Shown piece after piece: positions 53,224-61,739 of a stretch of 64,000 bases of DNA. The stretch lies in the NCBI GenBank assembly GCA_019057795.1, contig JAHLWS010000052.1, positions 32,835-96,834 of the forward strand, read 5' to 3'. A model generated the notes under the pieces. It did no database searches, was not told the origin of the DNA, and was given only the letters and a program-made list of their open reading frames with translations. The position numbers were made by a program, and so were the translations under genes. Numbering within the stretch: position 1 is the stretch's first letter; each line of letters starts with the position of its first letter. The stretch comes from Promethearchaeota archaeon. Its GTDB lineage: Archaea > Asgardarchaeota > Lokiarchaeia > Sigyniarchaeales > SOKP01.

Positions 53224-54363
53224 TATGAGACGGTCGACCCAATTGGATATAGTAAGAAAAGAGCAAGAAAATTTTTAGAAAAATACGATATTGATCTTCT
53301 AATAGCCTCAACTCCAGTAAATGTATTTTATACTACAGGTTTACCCGTAACCCATGTTGCTCCAAATCCTATTTTATATGTACTATCCAACCAGTATCCA
53401 AATTTATCTATGATACATAGAGATGGAGAAGAATATGCGATAATTTGGTCTTTATATGATAGTATAGAAGAGTTTTCTTGGATCGAACCAAGTAAAGTAT
53501 TTCGTGCTGGCTCCTTAGAAGCTACGATAAAAATCTTGTTAAAAAAAGTTGAAGAATGGGATTTAGGCAATAAGACAATAGGCCTTGAATCTTACATGCC
53601 TCGGTACCAGTCTGAAGCGTTGCAAAAGAAATTCCCAGATGCGAAATTTGTTGATGCTGACAATGCATTTATTGACATGCGCCTTATTAAAACTGAAGAA
53701 GAGGTAAGGCGAATTCGGAAATCAACTGAAGTAGCTGAAAAGGCAATACAAGCGTGTATAGATGCTGTAAAATTGGATGTATTGGATACAGAATTGTTAC
53801 AAATAGCGAGAAGAACGATTGTAGATGAGGGAGCATGGGGATGGGATCATTTAACAATGAGTATTGGTCCATCTGATCCAGAAGCACCAGGTTTAGGAAT
53901 CCCAGTAACTCAAAATGACATTGTAAGATTTGATTTTGGAGCTGTGTGGGAAGGTTACATCTCTGATGTAAGTAGAGGGGTCGTTGTTGGGGAAATCCCT
54001 AAGAAAGTTAACGAAACTATGGATTATATGATACAAGTTCAAGAATATTGTGTTGATAATATTAAACCAGGAGTTAATGCTAGGGAATTTAGGGAAGACG
54101 CTCGCGCTTACTTAAAAAACATTACAAAAAGGGGCTTTTATCTTATTACAGCACATAGTATTGGATTAGAATGTGAAGAAGCTCATCTCTTTGGTCCTAC
54201 AGGGGCAATGGACATTCCTTTTGAAGAAAATATGGTCATGGATATTGAAGTTTGGTTAAATGTGCGAGGACAAGGTTTAGTTGGTGTCGAAGATTGTTAT
54301 AGAATTACTAGTTCTGGTTGTGAAAGATTATCACATCTCGATAAAAAGATAGTTATTAAGTGA
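53224..54363 (+). CDS. M24-family metallopeptidase (Xaa-Pro dipeptidase/creatinase-like), start disrupted
   Basis: The full protein needs an N-terminal creatinase domain, and this is open from 53224: YSKKRARKFLEKYDIDLL, TPVNVFYTTGLP and so on. The C-terminal M24 pita-bread domain has all metal ligands: D in FDFGAVWEGY and SDVSRG, H in HSIGLECEEAH, E in DIEVWL and E in GVEDCYRI. The frame has no ATG, GTG or TTG before an internal ATG at 53410, which would lose about 62 residues. ATG 53218 is followed at once by TGA 53221. One base change (CGA to TGA) would restore MRYETVDPIG. Annotated here from the first sense codon. Confidence 0.7.
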   Translation, partial: YETVDPIGYSKKRARKFLEKYDIDLLIASTPVNVFYTTGLPVTHVAPNPILYVLSNQYPNLSMIHRDGEEYAIIWSLYDSIEEFSWIEPSKVFRAGSLEATIKILLKKVEEWDLGNKTIGLESYMPRYQSEALQKKFPDAKFVDADNAFIDMRLIKTEEEVRRIRKSTEVAEKAIQACIDAVKLDVLDTELLQIARRTIVDEGAWGWDHLTMSIGPSDPEAPGLGIPVTQNDIVRFDFGAVWEGYISDVSRGVVVGEIPKKVNETMDYMIQVQEYCVDNIKPGVNAREFREDARAYLKNITKRGFYLITAHSIGLECEEAHLFGPTGAMDIPFEENMVMDIEVWLNVRGQGLVGVEDCYRITSSGCERLSHLDKKIVIK

Positions 54364-54376
54364 GAGCGATAAAAAA

Positions 54377-55153
54377 TTGAGAGTAAAAGATAAAATTGTG
54401 GTTTTAACTGGGGCGGCCTCGGGAATTGGTCGTGCTACGGCTACTTTATTTGCTAAAGAAGGGGCAATTCAAGTACTTTCTGATATTGACGAAAGCGGAT
54501 TGAAAGAAACATACGAAACTTTAGGAAGTGCTAAAGAAAGAACGACAATCATAAAATTAGATGTGAGAAATTCCGATGAAGTTAGGAATATGATTGATTC
54601 TACAATAGATAAGTATGGAAAAATTGATGTTTTAATAGTTAATGCAGGTGTTGTGAGAGTAGGACCAGTTGAGACATTTCCAGACGACGATTATGACTTG
54701 TTAATTGATGTAAACCTTAAGGGTACGCACCACACGTGTAAATTTGCGGTTCCTTACTTTAAAAAACAAAAGTTTGGAACTATTATCACTTTAGCGTCTG
54801 TAGCAGCACACATTGGTCAAGTAGCTCATGCAAATTACTGTTCTACGAAAGCAGGTGTGTTAGGATACACAAGAGCTTTAGCATTAGATTTAGCACCTTA
54901 TAATGTTCGAGTTAATAGCGTGAGTCCAGGAGCCACCGACACACCAATGCTACAGAGCGACGTAGCAAAACAGGCTAGGGATAGGGGGGTTGACTACGAT
55001 GCCGTTAAGAAGGAGTTCGAAGAAGAAGGTGTTATAGGTCGCTGGGCAAAAGCTGAAGAAATTGCCACGGGGATTCTCTTTTTAGCAACAGACGATTCCT
55101 CCTATATGACCGGAGCAGATTTGAGATTAGATGGTGGTTGGACTACAAAATAA
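54377..55153 (+). CDS. short-chain dehydrogenase/reductase
   Basis: TGAASGIGRATA binds NAD(P), NAGV follows at residue about 88, and the catalytic Tyr and Lys are in NYCSTKAGV. VRVNSVSPGATDT is the conserved end of the active-site loop. The length of 258 is classical. The start is TTG 54377 (MRVKDKIVVLTG), 13 bases after the M24 stop, so it is probably cotranscribed. The substrate is unknown. Confidence 0.92.
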   Translation: MRVKDKIVVLTGAASGIGRATATLFAKEGAIQVLSDIDESGLKETYETLGSAKERTTIIKLDVRNSDEVRNMIDSTIDKYGKIDVLIVNAGVVRVGPVETFPDDDYDLLIDVNLKGTHHTCKFAVPYFKKQKFGTIITLASVAAHIGQVAHANYCSTKAGVLGYTRALALDLAPYNVRVNSVSPGATDTPMLQSDVAKQARDRGVDYDAVKKEFEEEGVIGRWAKAEEIATGILFLATDDSSYMTGADLRLDGGWTTK

Positions 55154-55209
55154 TTATTTTGGATTAAACTTTTTCATTGCTTGAAAAGCTTCTGAAGAAC
55201 ATTTTAAAT

Positions 55210-56007
55210 TCATAACCCTAAAATTTTTCGAGCTTCGGATGGATCTGCTGTTTCACGCCCCATTTCTTTACTAATATTTATCATTCGAAGTACAATCTCA
55301 GCATTATCTTTTGCTGGAACTTTCTCCTTTAAGAAAGGATAATCTTCCGTTCCTACGCGCATATTCCCTCCATTAGCAATTGACATTACAGCAATATTAG
55401 TCTGTTCTTCACCCATAACACTAATCGTATGAAGACAATTTTCGGGCATGTATTTTATTCTATGCAAATATTCATCCGCTGTTGGTGGTGACCATGTACC
55501 CCCAGGCCAATTAAAAAACAAGGTTAAAACATGGGGCGACTCCAATAAATTTTTTTCAATTAAATAGTTAAGATTCCAATATGAACCTATATGCCACACT
55601 TCCCATTCAGGTTTTATATTAAACTTTTCGCAAGTAATGCAGTACTGTTCTAATTCGTCAAGATCGTGGATTTGGTTTACTGTCATTTCAGTAAAATGCT
55701 CATCGTGATGATTCAATATCGCAGAAAGCATGTCGGGTTTCGCATGAAAGTCTGGAGCTCTTTCTTCTATTGGGTAGCTGGACATACCTGCTTGGATTAT
55801 AATATCGCATCTTTCTCTAATTCTTTTAACGGTCTCGATCTCTTCTCCTCTGGGCAGGTGAACGTGAGCAATTGCAGCTCCAGCTTCGTAGCATTTAACA
55901 ACATCCTCTATCAATGCATCTGTTGTTTCCGCCCAATTTTTTAAATCAGGATACATCCACGAATTTGCAGTTGTGGCTGTAATAATCATCTTTTCATATT
56001 CAATCAT
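55210..56007 (-). CDS. BKACE-family beta-keto acid cleavage enzyme
   Basis: MIITATTANSWMYPDL, EAGAAIAHVHLP and IIQAGMSSYP give the TIM-barrel start and the zinc HxH. MAGTVDNPGL-type regions are replaced by MRVGTEDYPFL, matching the BKACE (3-keto-5-aminohexanoate cleavage) family. It cleaves a beta-keto acid with acetyl-CoA to acetoacetate and a new CoA-thioester. The length of 265 is short but complete. It converges with the SDR gene, and both may act on related keto acids. Confidence 0.85.
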   Translation of the reverse strand: MIEYEKMIITATTANSWMYPDLKNWAETTDALIEDVVKCYEAGAAIAHVHLPRGEEIETVKRIRERCDIIIQAGMSSYPIEERAPDFHAKPDMLSAILNHHDEHFTEMTVNQIHDLDELEQYCITCEKFNIKPEWEVWHIGSYWNLNYLIEKNLLESPHVLTLFFNWPGGTWSPPTADEYLHRIKYMPENCLHTISVMGEEQTNIAVMSIANGGNMRVGTEDYPFLKEKVPAKDNAEIVLRMINISKEMGRETADPSEARKILGL

Positions 56008-56147
56008 TACATTCTTCCAATTTAGCTTTTGATTATAGCTTTATACTTAAAAATTCATATATTCAAATATATATGTAAATGTTTATGACATAACAAAGTA
56101 TGTATTTACATACAATTAAATTAATAAAAATATGGAGGAATTATAAT

Positions 56148-56699
56148 ATGAGTAAAAATGATTTAGACTTTCAAGGTACAATTTCTCGTAATTATGCCAA
56201 AAAACAGATTCTTAAATTTTCTATTGGTTATCTTACGGCCTATGCATCATATATGATTTTTGTGTTTGGGGTTATGTACTTTCTTGTAGGTATACAATTA
56301 GAAATGATCTTATTGTTGATTTTCTATGCTGTACTTATTCCCTACATGTTTGTTTTAATTTTTGTTATATGGTTCGAATTTAAGTATGTCAAAATGTTTT
56401 CATTTGAAGTGCTAGAAAATAACCTTATTATTCGTCATGGTGTTTTCAATAGGGTTAAAGCTACGATCCCTTATAGCAGGATACAAAATATTAATATCAC
56501 AAATGGAGTTTTCGATAGGATGTACAAGACTTTTACTGTTAAGGTTGAAACGGCTGGATTTAGCGCAGCTGCATCTGGTCGTCGTTCAGGTCTTGCAAAA
56601 CCAGAAGGATATATTCCCGGATTGAAAGAACCTAATATCATCGAGAATAAAATAAAAGAACATTTAAAGAGACATTCTGCGATACCAAGTGGTTTATAA
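56148..56699 (+). CDS. membrane protein with bacterial PH domain (bPH2/YdbS-like)
   Basis: Two membrane helices (residues about 27-50 and 55-80) are followed by the PH domain: VLENNLIIRHGVFNRVKATIPYSRI, IQNINITNGVFDRMYKTFTVKVETAG. This is the YdbS/DUF304 layout. ATG 56148 has GGAGG at about 56132, so the earlier ATG at 56100 is not used. The function of the family is unclear; membrane-bound PH-like domains may sense or hold partners. A C-terminal tail ends AIPSGL. Confidence 0.8.
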   Translation: MSKNDLDFQGTISRNYAKKQILKFSIGYLTAYASYMIFVFGVMYFLVGIQLEMILLLIFYAVLIPYMFVLIFVIWFEFKYVKMFSFEVLENNLIIRHGVFNRVKATIPYSRIQNINITNGVFDRMYKTFTVKVETAGFSAAASGRRSGLAKPEGYIPGLKEPNIIENKIKEHLKRHSAIPSGL

Positions 56700-56746
56700 A
56701 ACAAGATTTTTAAGCCAGAAGAATTGACATTTGACAACTTTATTAG

Positions 56747-56899
56747 CGCGAAGGAGAACAGTTAAGAACTTCAATCAAAGAAAGATGTGAAGGTGTTAAA
56801 TTGACAGTCGCTAACTTAACTGAAAAATTGGCTTTAGGTGATAAGAAAAATAAGATAGAAAAATTGTCTCATGCATTAGGTTATAAATTTGAAGATTAA
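56747..56899 (+). pseudogene. 50-codon coding remnant after the PH gene
   Basis: Right after TAG 56744 the frame is open for 50 codons to TAA 56897. It reads REGEQLRTSIKERCEGVKL, then LTEKLALGDKKNKIEKLS and ends KFED. It has no start codon at the beginning. The composition is protein-like, so it may be the tail of a decayed gene. No family is recognised. Confidence 0.3.
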
Positions 56900-56913
56900 C
56901 AAAACTTTTCAGA

Positions 56914-58530
56914 TTAGAAGATATCAAAAGCTTTTCCCATCCAGTAAATGACCAGATACGAGTTAGGTATCACCTGCTTTAATCCATTATCACGAAGAGC
57001 AGTATTTCCACCTGTCCCAAAAAATTTGCCATGTTCCCAGAGGAAGTGATGAACGCCCATTTCTGAGATTGTTAACGGAAATAGGTATTGAACTTTATCA
57101 ATATCAATTAACTCCCCAATCCAAGAAAAGAGAGTGCCATACACATTATTTTCAAAGAAATCCAGCCATTTAGCGTTTAAAGGACTAATTTCCATAGCGG
57201 CAATTTCAGGGTTAAGGCTTGTTGCTCTTGTTGAGTTGGGTCTCATAGTTAAATTGTAATTTCTTATGCCGTTACCCCATCCCGAAGTGTTGAATCTCCA
57301 TAATTGATCCAAAATATCCCATTTTATTTTCTCATCATTATATTGTGGATCTTCAAATACAGAAGAATCCTGCACCAGAGTCATAAATGCAAGATGAATA
57401 ATATTGAAAAAGGCATTCCGATGGTATCTTAAGAAACTATAAAAGCCTTCCTCAAATCTTTTTATGTAATGATACTGTAATAAGGGATTGTCTTCCAGCA
57501 TTATTAAAGCGAATTCTACATCCATACTAAAAGCTAAAGCGTAAGTATCCATTGCAGTATTGCTAACTGACCCCATATGTCCGTTATTCATTGACATAAT
57601 CTTTGTTGCCACATATTGGTAAAGAGAATCGTATTTCTCGGGAAATGCTGTAGCACCTATGCGTAATAAGGTTAATTGCCACATATTTTCTCCTAATATT
57701 GGATTTAAATCTGATCCTACAGGTTCTCCCTCTCCACCTAATATTAACCAGTTAGTTTTGCGAAAACCTTCGATCATTTGCGCCGCTAATAAGCCAATTC
57801 TTTCTACGCACCATCTACTATCGTCATTCGCTTCAGGATCAACAAATTTTAAAACGCTGGCAAAGCCAAGATAATATCCTGCTAACTCGTCGCGGGAAGT
57901 ATGTAATCTAACTCTCCAATTTTTATAAGGACCCGTTCCATTAAAATGTCGTGGGTGTTCTGCGAATAGCCATTCGTGATATTTTCGATTCTCTGGAGCA
58001 GAGACAAACCTTGCGGGCATTCCAGGATAATCGGGACCAATACCCCCGTTGGGAGCAGCAAGCATATTAGTAAATCCAGAAACGCATTTCTTTATCATAC
58101 GAGTAGCATTATTTAATTCATCTAAATCGTTATTATCTAACGCGTATTTATAACGCAAACATTGTGAGGCAAGCGTATACCCTAGATGGAGATTTCCGTT
58201 ATCGGTTCCGTGCCAATATTCAACCTCGCTATAAGTATCGTTAGTAAATGTAACATCAATACTAATGTTAGTAGGAACGTGCCATTTCTCCAACTGATAA
58301 TCGTATATGTCTGCCATTTGATTCAAATAAGTTTGATTTCCTTCAATTTGATTTAAAGGTGTGAAGTAATCTGTATTTGGAGGGTCAAGATTTAAAGTGA
58401 GTGAGGCAAGGTTGTCGAGGATGCCAAGGCCAAAACCTATAAAGCTAGCAAAACAAATTATCGGAATTAAAAATAAAAAAGTTATCGCGATATTTTTTTT
58501 AAAAAGATTTTTTCTCGTTCTTATTCGCAT
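56914..58530 (-). CDS. secreted helical protein, possible alpha/alpha-toroid
   Basis: Residues 1-40 form a basic start and a signal-anchor helix (NIAITFLFLIPIICFASFIGFGL). The 500-residue mature part is rich in Trp, Tyr, Asn and N-x-T/S sites. It contains repeated helical pairs of the type seen in (alpha/alpha)6 toroids: YTLASQCLRYKYAL, GENMWQLTLLRIGA, NTAMDTYALAFSMDVEF. This suggests a surface glycoside-active or binding protein, but no catalytic acid pair is certain. It is monocistronic; I do not recognise the exact family. Confidence 0.6.
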   Translation of the reverse strand: MRIRTRKNLFKKNIAITFLFLIPIICFASFIGFGLGILDNLASLTLNLDPPNTDYFTPLNQIEGNQTYLNQMADIYDYQLEKWHVPTNISIDVTFTNDTYSEVEYWHGTDNGNLHLGYTLASQCLRYKYALDNNDLDELNNATRMIKKCVSGFTNMLAAPNGGIGPDYPGMPARFVSAPENRKYHEWLFAEHPRHFNGTGPYKNWRVRLHTSRDELAGYYLGFASVLKFVDPEANDDSRWCVERIGLLAAQMIEGFRKTNWLILGGEGEPVGSDLNPILGENMWQLTLLRIGATAFPEKYDSLYQYVATKIMSMNNGHMGSVSNTAMDTYALAFSMDVEFALIMLEDNPLLQYHYIKRFEEGFYSFLRYHRNAFFNIIHLAFMTLVQDSSVFEDPQYNDEKIKWDILDQLWRFNTSGWGNGIRNYNLTMRPNSTRATSLNPEIAAMEISPLNAKWLDFFENNVYGTLFSWIGELIDIDKVQYLFPLTISEMGVHHFLWEHGKFFGTGGNTALRDNGLKQVIPNSYLVIYWMGKAFDIF

Positions 58531-58609
58531 TTAAACCACATTTTTTAAAATAGTAATAAAAAATTATCTCATTTGTTTTGTTATGTATTTATTTTCACTT
58601 TTCTACTAT

Positions 58610-59353
58610 TTAAATTTTTAAAAACTGAAGCCATGATGAATCATCTTTTAATTGTTCGTATTTTTCTAAATCTCCAAAATCGCCTCTAAATTGATTCCTC
58701 TTCATCTTTACCACTCTTACTTTCCAGTTTCGCTCGTTCATACCTTTTAAGAGAGCTTTTGGTATTTCAATCTCACCTCTTTCAGAGGGCTTGAGGTTTT
58801 TTAAAACTTCGAAAATTTCCTTAGAAAAAATAAACACGCCACAATTATTTAGATTCGATTCGGACGTTCCCTTTGGTGGCTTCTCAACTATATTTTTGCA
58901 GATAATATCGTCACAAAAAACAGCAGCACCTAAATGAGGGTCTTTAGTGTAATTTGCTACTAAGATAAAATCGTACTTTTCTTTTCGATGAATATCATAC
59001 ACTTTTTTATAAACTTCATAAGGTACTAGAATATCCCCCCATGTTAGAAAAAAATTATTATTAGAAATTGAATCTTTACAAAGTAGTAACGCGCCTCCTG
59101 TGCCATTTAACTCTTTTTGCTCGATATATTCAATATTTACCCCCCATTTTTTACCATTTTGAAAATAGTCTATAATTTGTTCTTTTCGATATCCTACTAC
59201 TATTATTATATCTTGAAATCCAGCATAAATCAGCCCATTTAAAATATACTCTAACATGGGCTTTCCATGAAGAGGTATCATTGTTTTTTGGTATTTTTCA
59301 GTATAGGGATGCAATCGTTTTCCATAACCGGCACATAACACAATCGCTTTCAG
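58610..59353 (-). CDS. sugar-1-phosphate nucleotidyltransferase
   Basis: The NTP site is CAGYGKRLHPYT, with Lys in QKTMIPLHGKPM. FFLTWGDIL holds the metal Asp, and VEKPPKGT follows. No beta-helix is present. It forms an operon with the GHMP kinase, giving a kinase plus nucleotidyltransferase route from a free sugar to an NDP-sugar. GTG 59341 would cut the first beta strand; the open frame upstream reads LKAIVLCAGYGKR from CTG 59353, which overlaps the kinase TGA (CTGA). I take CTG as the likely start, a rare codon. Confidence 0.82.
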   Translation of the reverse strand: MKAIVLCAGYGKRLHPYTEKYQKTMIPLHGKPMLEYILNGLIYAGFQDIIIVVGYRKEQIIDYFQNGKKWGVNIEYIEQKELNGTGGALLLCKDSISNNNFFLTWGDILVPYEVYKKVYDIHRKEKYDFILVANYTKDPHLGAAVFCDDIICKNIVEKPPKGTSESNLNNCGVFIFSKEIFEVLKNLKPSERGEIEIPKALLKGMNERNWKVRVVKMKRNQFRGDFGDLEKYEQLKDDSSWLQFLKI

Positions 59354-60453
59354 TACATCTCAACTCCTTTACTAGTATCTATAATAAAAGCTTCCCCGCC
59401 AGCATCTTCTATAACATTCTTAAGTAGTTGTACATTATTTGGCATTAAAGCAAACATCGTCCCACCGAACCCAGAACCATTAATCTTTCCACCTAAAGCC
59501 CCAGAGCTTAAACAATTAGCGATAATTTTATTAATTTTATTAGTTGAAATCTGTATATTGTCTCTTAATTGTTCTTGATGCAAATTTAACAGATATCCTA
59601 GTTTTTGATAAAATTCAACCATAAAATTCGAGTTCTCTCCTTGTTTTAATAAAGAAAGTTGTTTATCGATTAATTCTTTTGCTTTATAAGTAATATCTCT
59701 ATTAATAATATTTCCTATAATCTTTTTCTGATGCTCTTTTTTTAAACTAGGTAAATACGGCTGTATATCTTCTAATTTAGTATAAAATTGATTGAATCCG
59801 GGCATTATATTAGAAATTTTCTCAAAAGCACCTAATGTTAGATTTTTTATTCTAACCAAGTCATCTACAGTCTCTTTTTTTTCCATTGAATTTCCTAAAA
59901 CAAACCCTTTTAGGTTGAGGTCATAAACAATTAAATTAGGTTTTGGGAGTACAGGTTTTAAAAAGATTAAGTTTCCAAAAACCGAGCTAAAGTGATCCAT
60001 CATACCTCCTCCTTCTTTAAATTCCTTTACTTCCGTATTATACCCCTCTACTGCTAACTGAAAGAGATCTAATTTTGTATCACTTATTAGGTTTAAAAAA
60101 TATAACCAAGCAATCACTAAAGCTGAAGAACTGGCAACACCTGCGTTAATTGGGATATCCCCCGTAATTTTAATCCTATATCCTTTTCCAAACCTACTTC
60201 TTTTCCTGAGAAATTGATTGTAACCACTAATTAAATAATCTCGATTTGATTCGTAATGAAGCTCTTTATTATTTAGCGATATCTCTACGAATGAATTTAA
60301 ATTAGGCATATTTATTAAAAATTTTGGCTCAGAAATTCTTTCTGCTTCTAAATAAATATACTTTGATATTGCCATAGAGATTATAGGATAATCCAAATAA
60401 TCTTGATGTTCGCCAAAGAGACATATTCTTCCGGGAGACTTAATTCGAATCAT
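59350..60453 (-). CDS. GHMP-family sugar kinase (galactokinase-like)
   Basis: The N-terminal motif is GRICLFGEHQDYLDYP (galactokinase signature form). The ATP loop is INAGVASSSALV, the Asp region EGGGMMDHFSSVFG and the C-terminal motif KINGSGFGGTMFAL. The length of 367 is typical. It phosphorylates a free sugar at C1. The coupled nucleotidyltransferase downstream would activate the product. The exact sugar is not known; galactose, fucose or a heptose are options. Confidence 0.9.
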   Translation of the reverse strand: MIRIKSPGRICLFGEHQDYLDYPIISMAISKYIYLEAERISEPKFLINMPNLNSFVEISLNNKELHYESNRDYLISGYNQFLRKRSRFGKGYRIKITGDIPINAGVASSSALVIAWLYFLNLISDTKLDLFQLAVEGYNTEVKEFKEGGGMMDHFSSVFGNLIFLKPVLPKPNLIVYDLNLKGFVLGNSMEKKETVDDLVRIKNLTLGAFEKISNIMPGFNQFYTKLEDIQPYLPSLKKEHQKKIIGNIINRDITYKAKELIDKQLSLLKQGENSNFMVEFYQKLGYLLNLHQEQLRDNIQISTNKINKIIANCLSSGALGGKINGSGFGGTMFALMPNNVQLLKNVIEDAGGEAFIIDTSKGVEMY

Positions 60454-60627
60454 TTTATTAAGAAAATACTTACTAAATTCAATTTTTTTAGTTTTGGGTA
60501 TTATATTATATTACTAGGATATTACTTTTTTTTTTCTTTTTTGAATATTAAATTTTATTGATGTATTAAAGATAATTTTTCTTTAAGTTATTATAACGAC
60601 CTAGATAAAAAATAACGAGTTTAATTT

Positions 60628-61377
60628 ATGATACACGATTTTTTAATAATCAAAGACGGTTTACCATTATTATTCAAGAACTTTTCCAGTAGTAAAAACA
60701 TTTTTTCGCAAGGTGATTCATTATTATTGGTATCGGGATTCTTTTCAGCTTTAAATTCATTTTCTGACTCGTTTGAGGATTTAGGAACGATAAGTGAATT
60801 AAAATTATCTAATAACGATTTAAAATTATCTTTTTTAAAAGATTCAAGCATCCCAAATTTACTATATATCGCTACTTATGACGGAAAATCTAAAGCCATA
60901 AATGTACTAAGAATCCTGCGAAAAGTATCTCGTACATTTTTACAAAAATTTAACATCAATGAAATATTAAATTGGAGAGGAAGAACAAATGCATTTCAAT
61001 CGTTTGAATGCATATTAGAACGCTTTGAACAAGAAGAATTAGAAGATAGTGAATCTGGGTTCAAGGAAAGAATCGTTGAATTATTCAAATGTGTAGAAGA
61101 AAAACTTAATGAAGAATCCAATTTAATGGCATTAAAATGTAAATTAGAGCCTTCGCCAGACTTACCGCATTATTGCAATCAAATTCCCCGTTTTACTATT
61201 ACTAAAAAAATTAATCCAAAATATTTTTTAACTGGCGAAACTTCATGTAAAGTTTTTTATCAAATTAATGGGAAGAAATCAATTGAACAAATTGCGAAAA
61301 GTTTGGATTTAGAATATTCACAAGTTTATAATATTTCTAAAAATCTTATCAAACTTGGTTTTATTAGCTTATCTTAA
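60628..61377 (+). CDS. longin-like domain protein with C-terminal winged helix
   Basis: The first 125 residues have a longin-like order: MIHDFLIIKDGLPLLFKNF, then SLLLVSGFFSALNSF, ISELKLSNNDLKLSFL, and LLYIATYD before a helix. The C-terminal 70 residues (GKKSIEQIAKSLDLEYSQVYNISKNLIKLGFISLS) form a winged helix. The combination of longin and wHTH is a recurring theme in Asgard genomes. The role may be in membrane trafficking or small-GTPase control; not shown here. It is transcribed alone. Confidence 0.65.
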   Translation: MIHDFLIIKDGLPLLFKNFSSSKNIFSQGDSLLLVSGFFSALNSFSDSFEDLGTISELKLSNNDLKLSFLKDSSIPNLLYIATYDGKSKAINVLRILRKVSRTFLQKFNINEILNWRGRTNAFQSFECILERFEQEELEDSESGFKERIVELFKCVEEKLNEESNLMALKCKLEPSPDLPHYCNQIPRFTITKKINPKYFLTGETSCKVFYQINGKKSIEQIAKSLDLEYSQVYNISKNLIKLGFISLS

Positions 61378-61395
61378 TACTTGTATTTAAAAATT

Positions 61396-61584
61396 TCAAA
61401 AATCCACGCTCGCTCGCCCACCCACTTTTTCAATGGCTCGAGCGACTTCTTCTTGCCTTCCAGGAGCGATCGCAAGCATACAACCGCCTCCCCCAGCACC
61501 CATTTGTTTTGCTCCAAAAGCACCAGCATTTTTAGCTGCTTTACATGATTTCAATATTATTTCTGTTGCTGATTCTAGGATAAT
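61396..61584 (-). pseudogene. C-terminal fragment of a mevalonate kinase
   Basis: The minus strand reads [18 protein letters not shown], then [12 protein letters not shown] and the tail VGGRASVDF. The sequence [13 protein letters not shown] is the third GHMP motif of mevalonate kinase. Only about 60 codons remain after a TAA at 61585, so the first 250 residues are missing. The fragment is richer in G and C than its surroundings. The pathway needs an intact copy elsewhere. Confidence 0.75.
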
Positions 61585-61680
61585 TTACAACTTGGAGGTG
61601 AAGCGCGTTATTTTATTAATTAACAAAAGATTCCCTTTTTATATACACAAAATTTAGGAATTAATCAAAATAAGTAAAAG

Positions 61681-61713
61681 AAAAAAAATTCTTTAACACC
61701 TAAAAGGTGTTAA
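61681..61713 (-). terminator. hairpin and T-tract after the beta-propeller gene
   Basis: TTAACACCT (61693-61701) pairs with AGGTGTTAA (61705-61713), a perfect 9-bp stem with a 3-base loop. On the minus strand it is followed by a T-tract, and it lies 27 bases past the stop of the 476-residue gene. Confidence 0.6.
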
Positions 61714-61739
61714 TGTTAATTTGTTGGATTTTTGATTTA

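Noticed and set aside
61433..61657. Plus-strand open frame of 74 codons rich in Pro and Ala.
   Set aside because: It is the mirror of the mevalonate kinase fragment on the minus strand, which has the real family motif.
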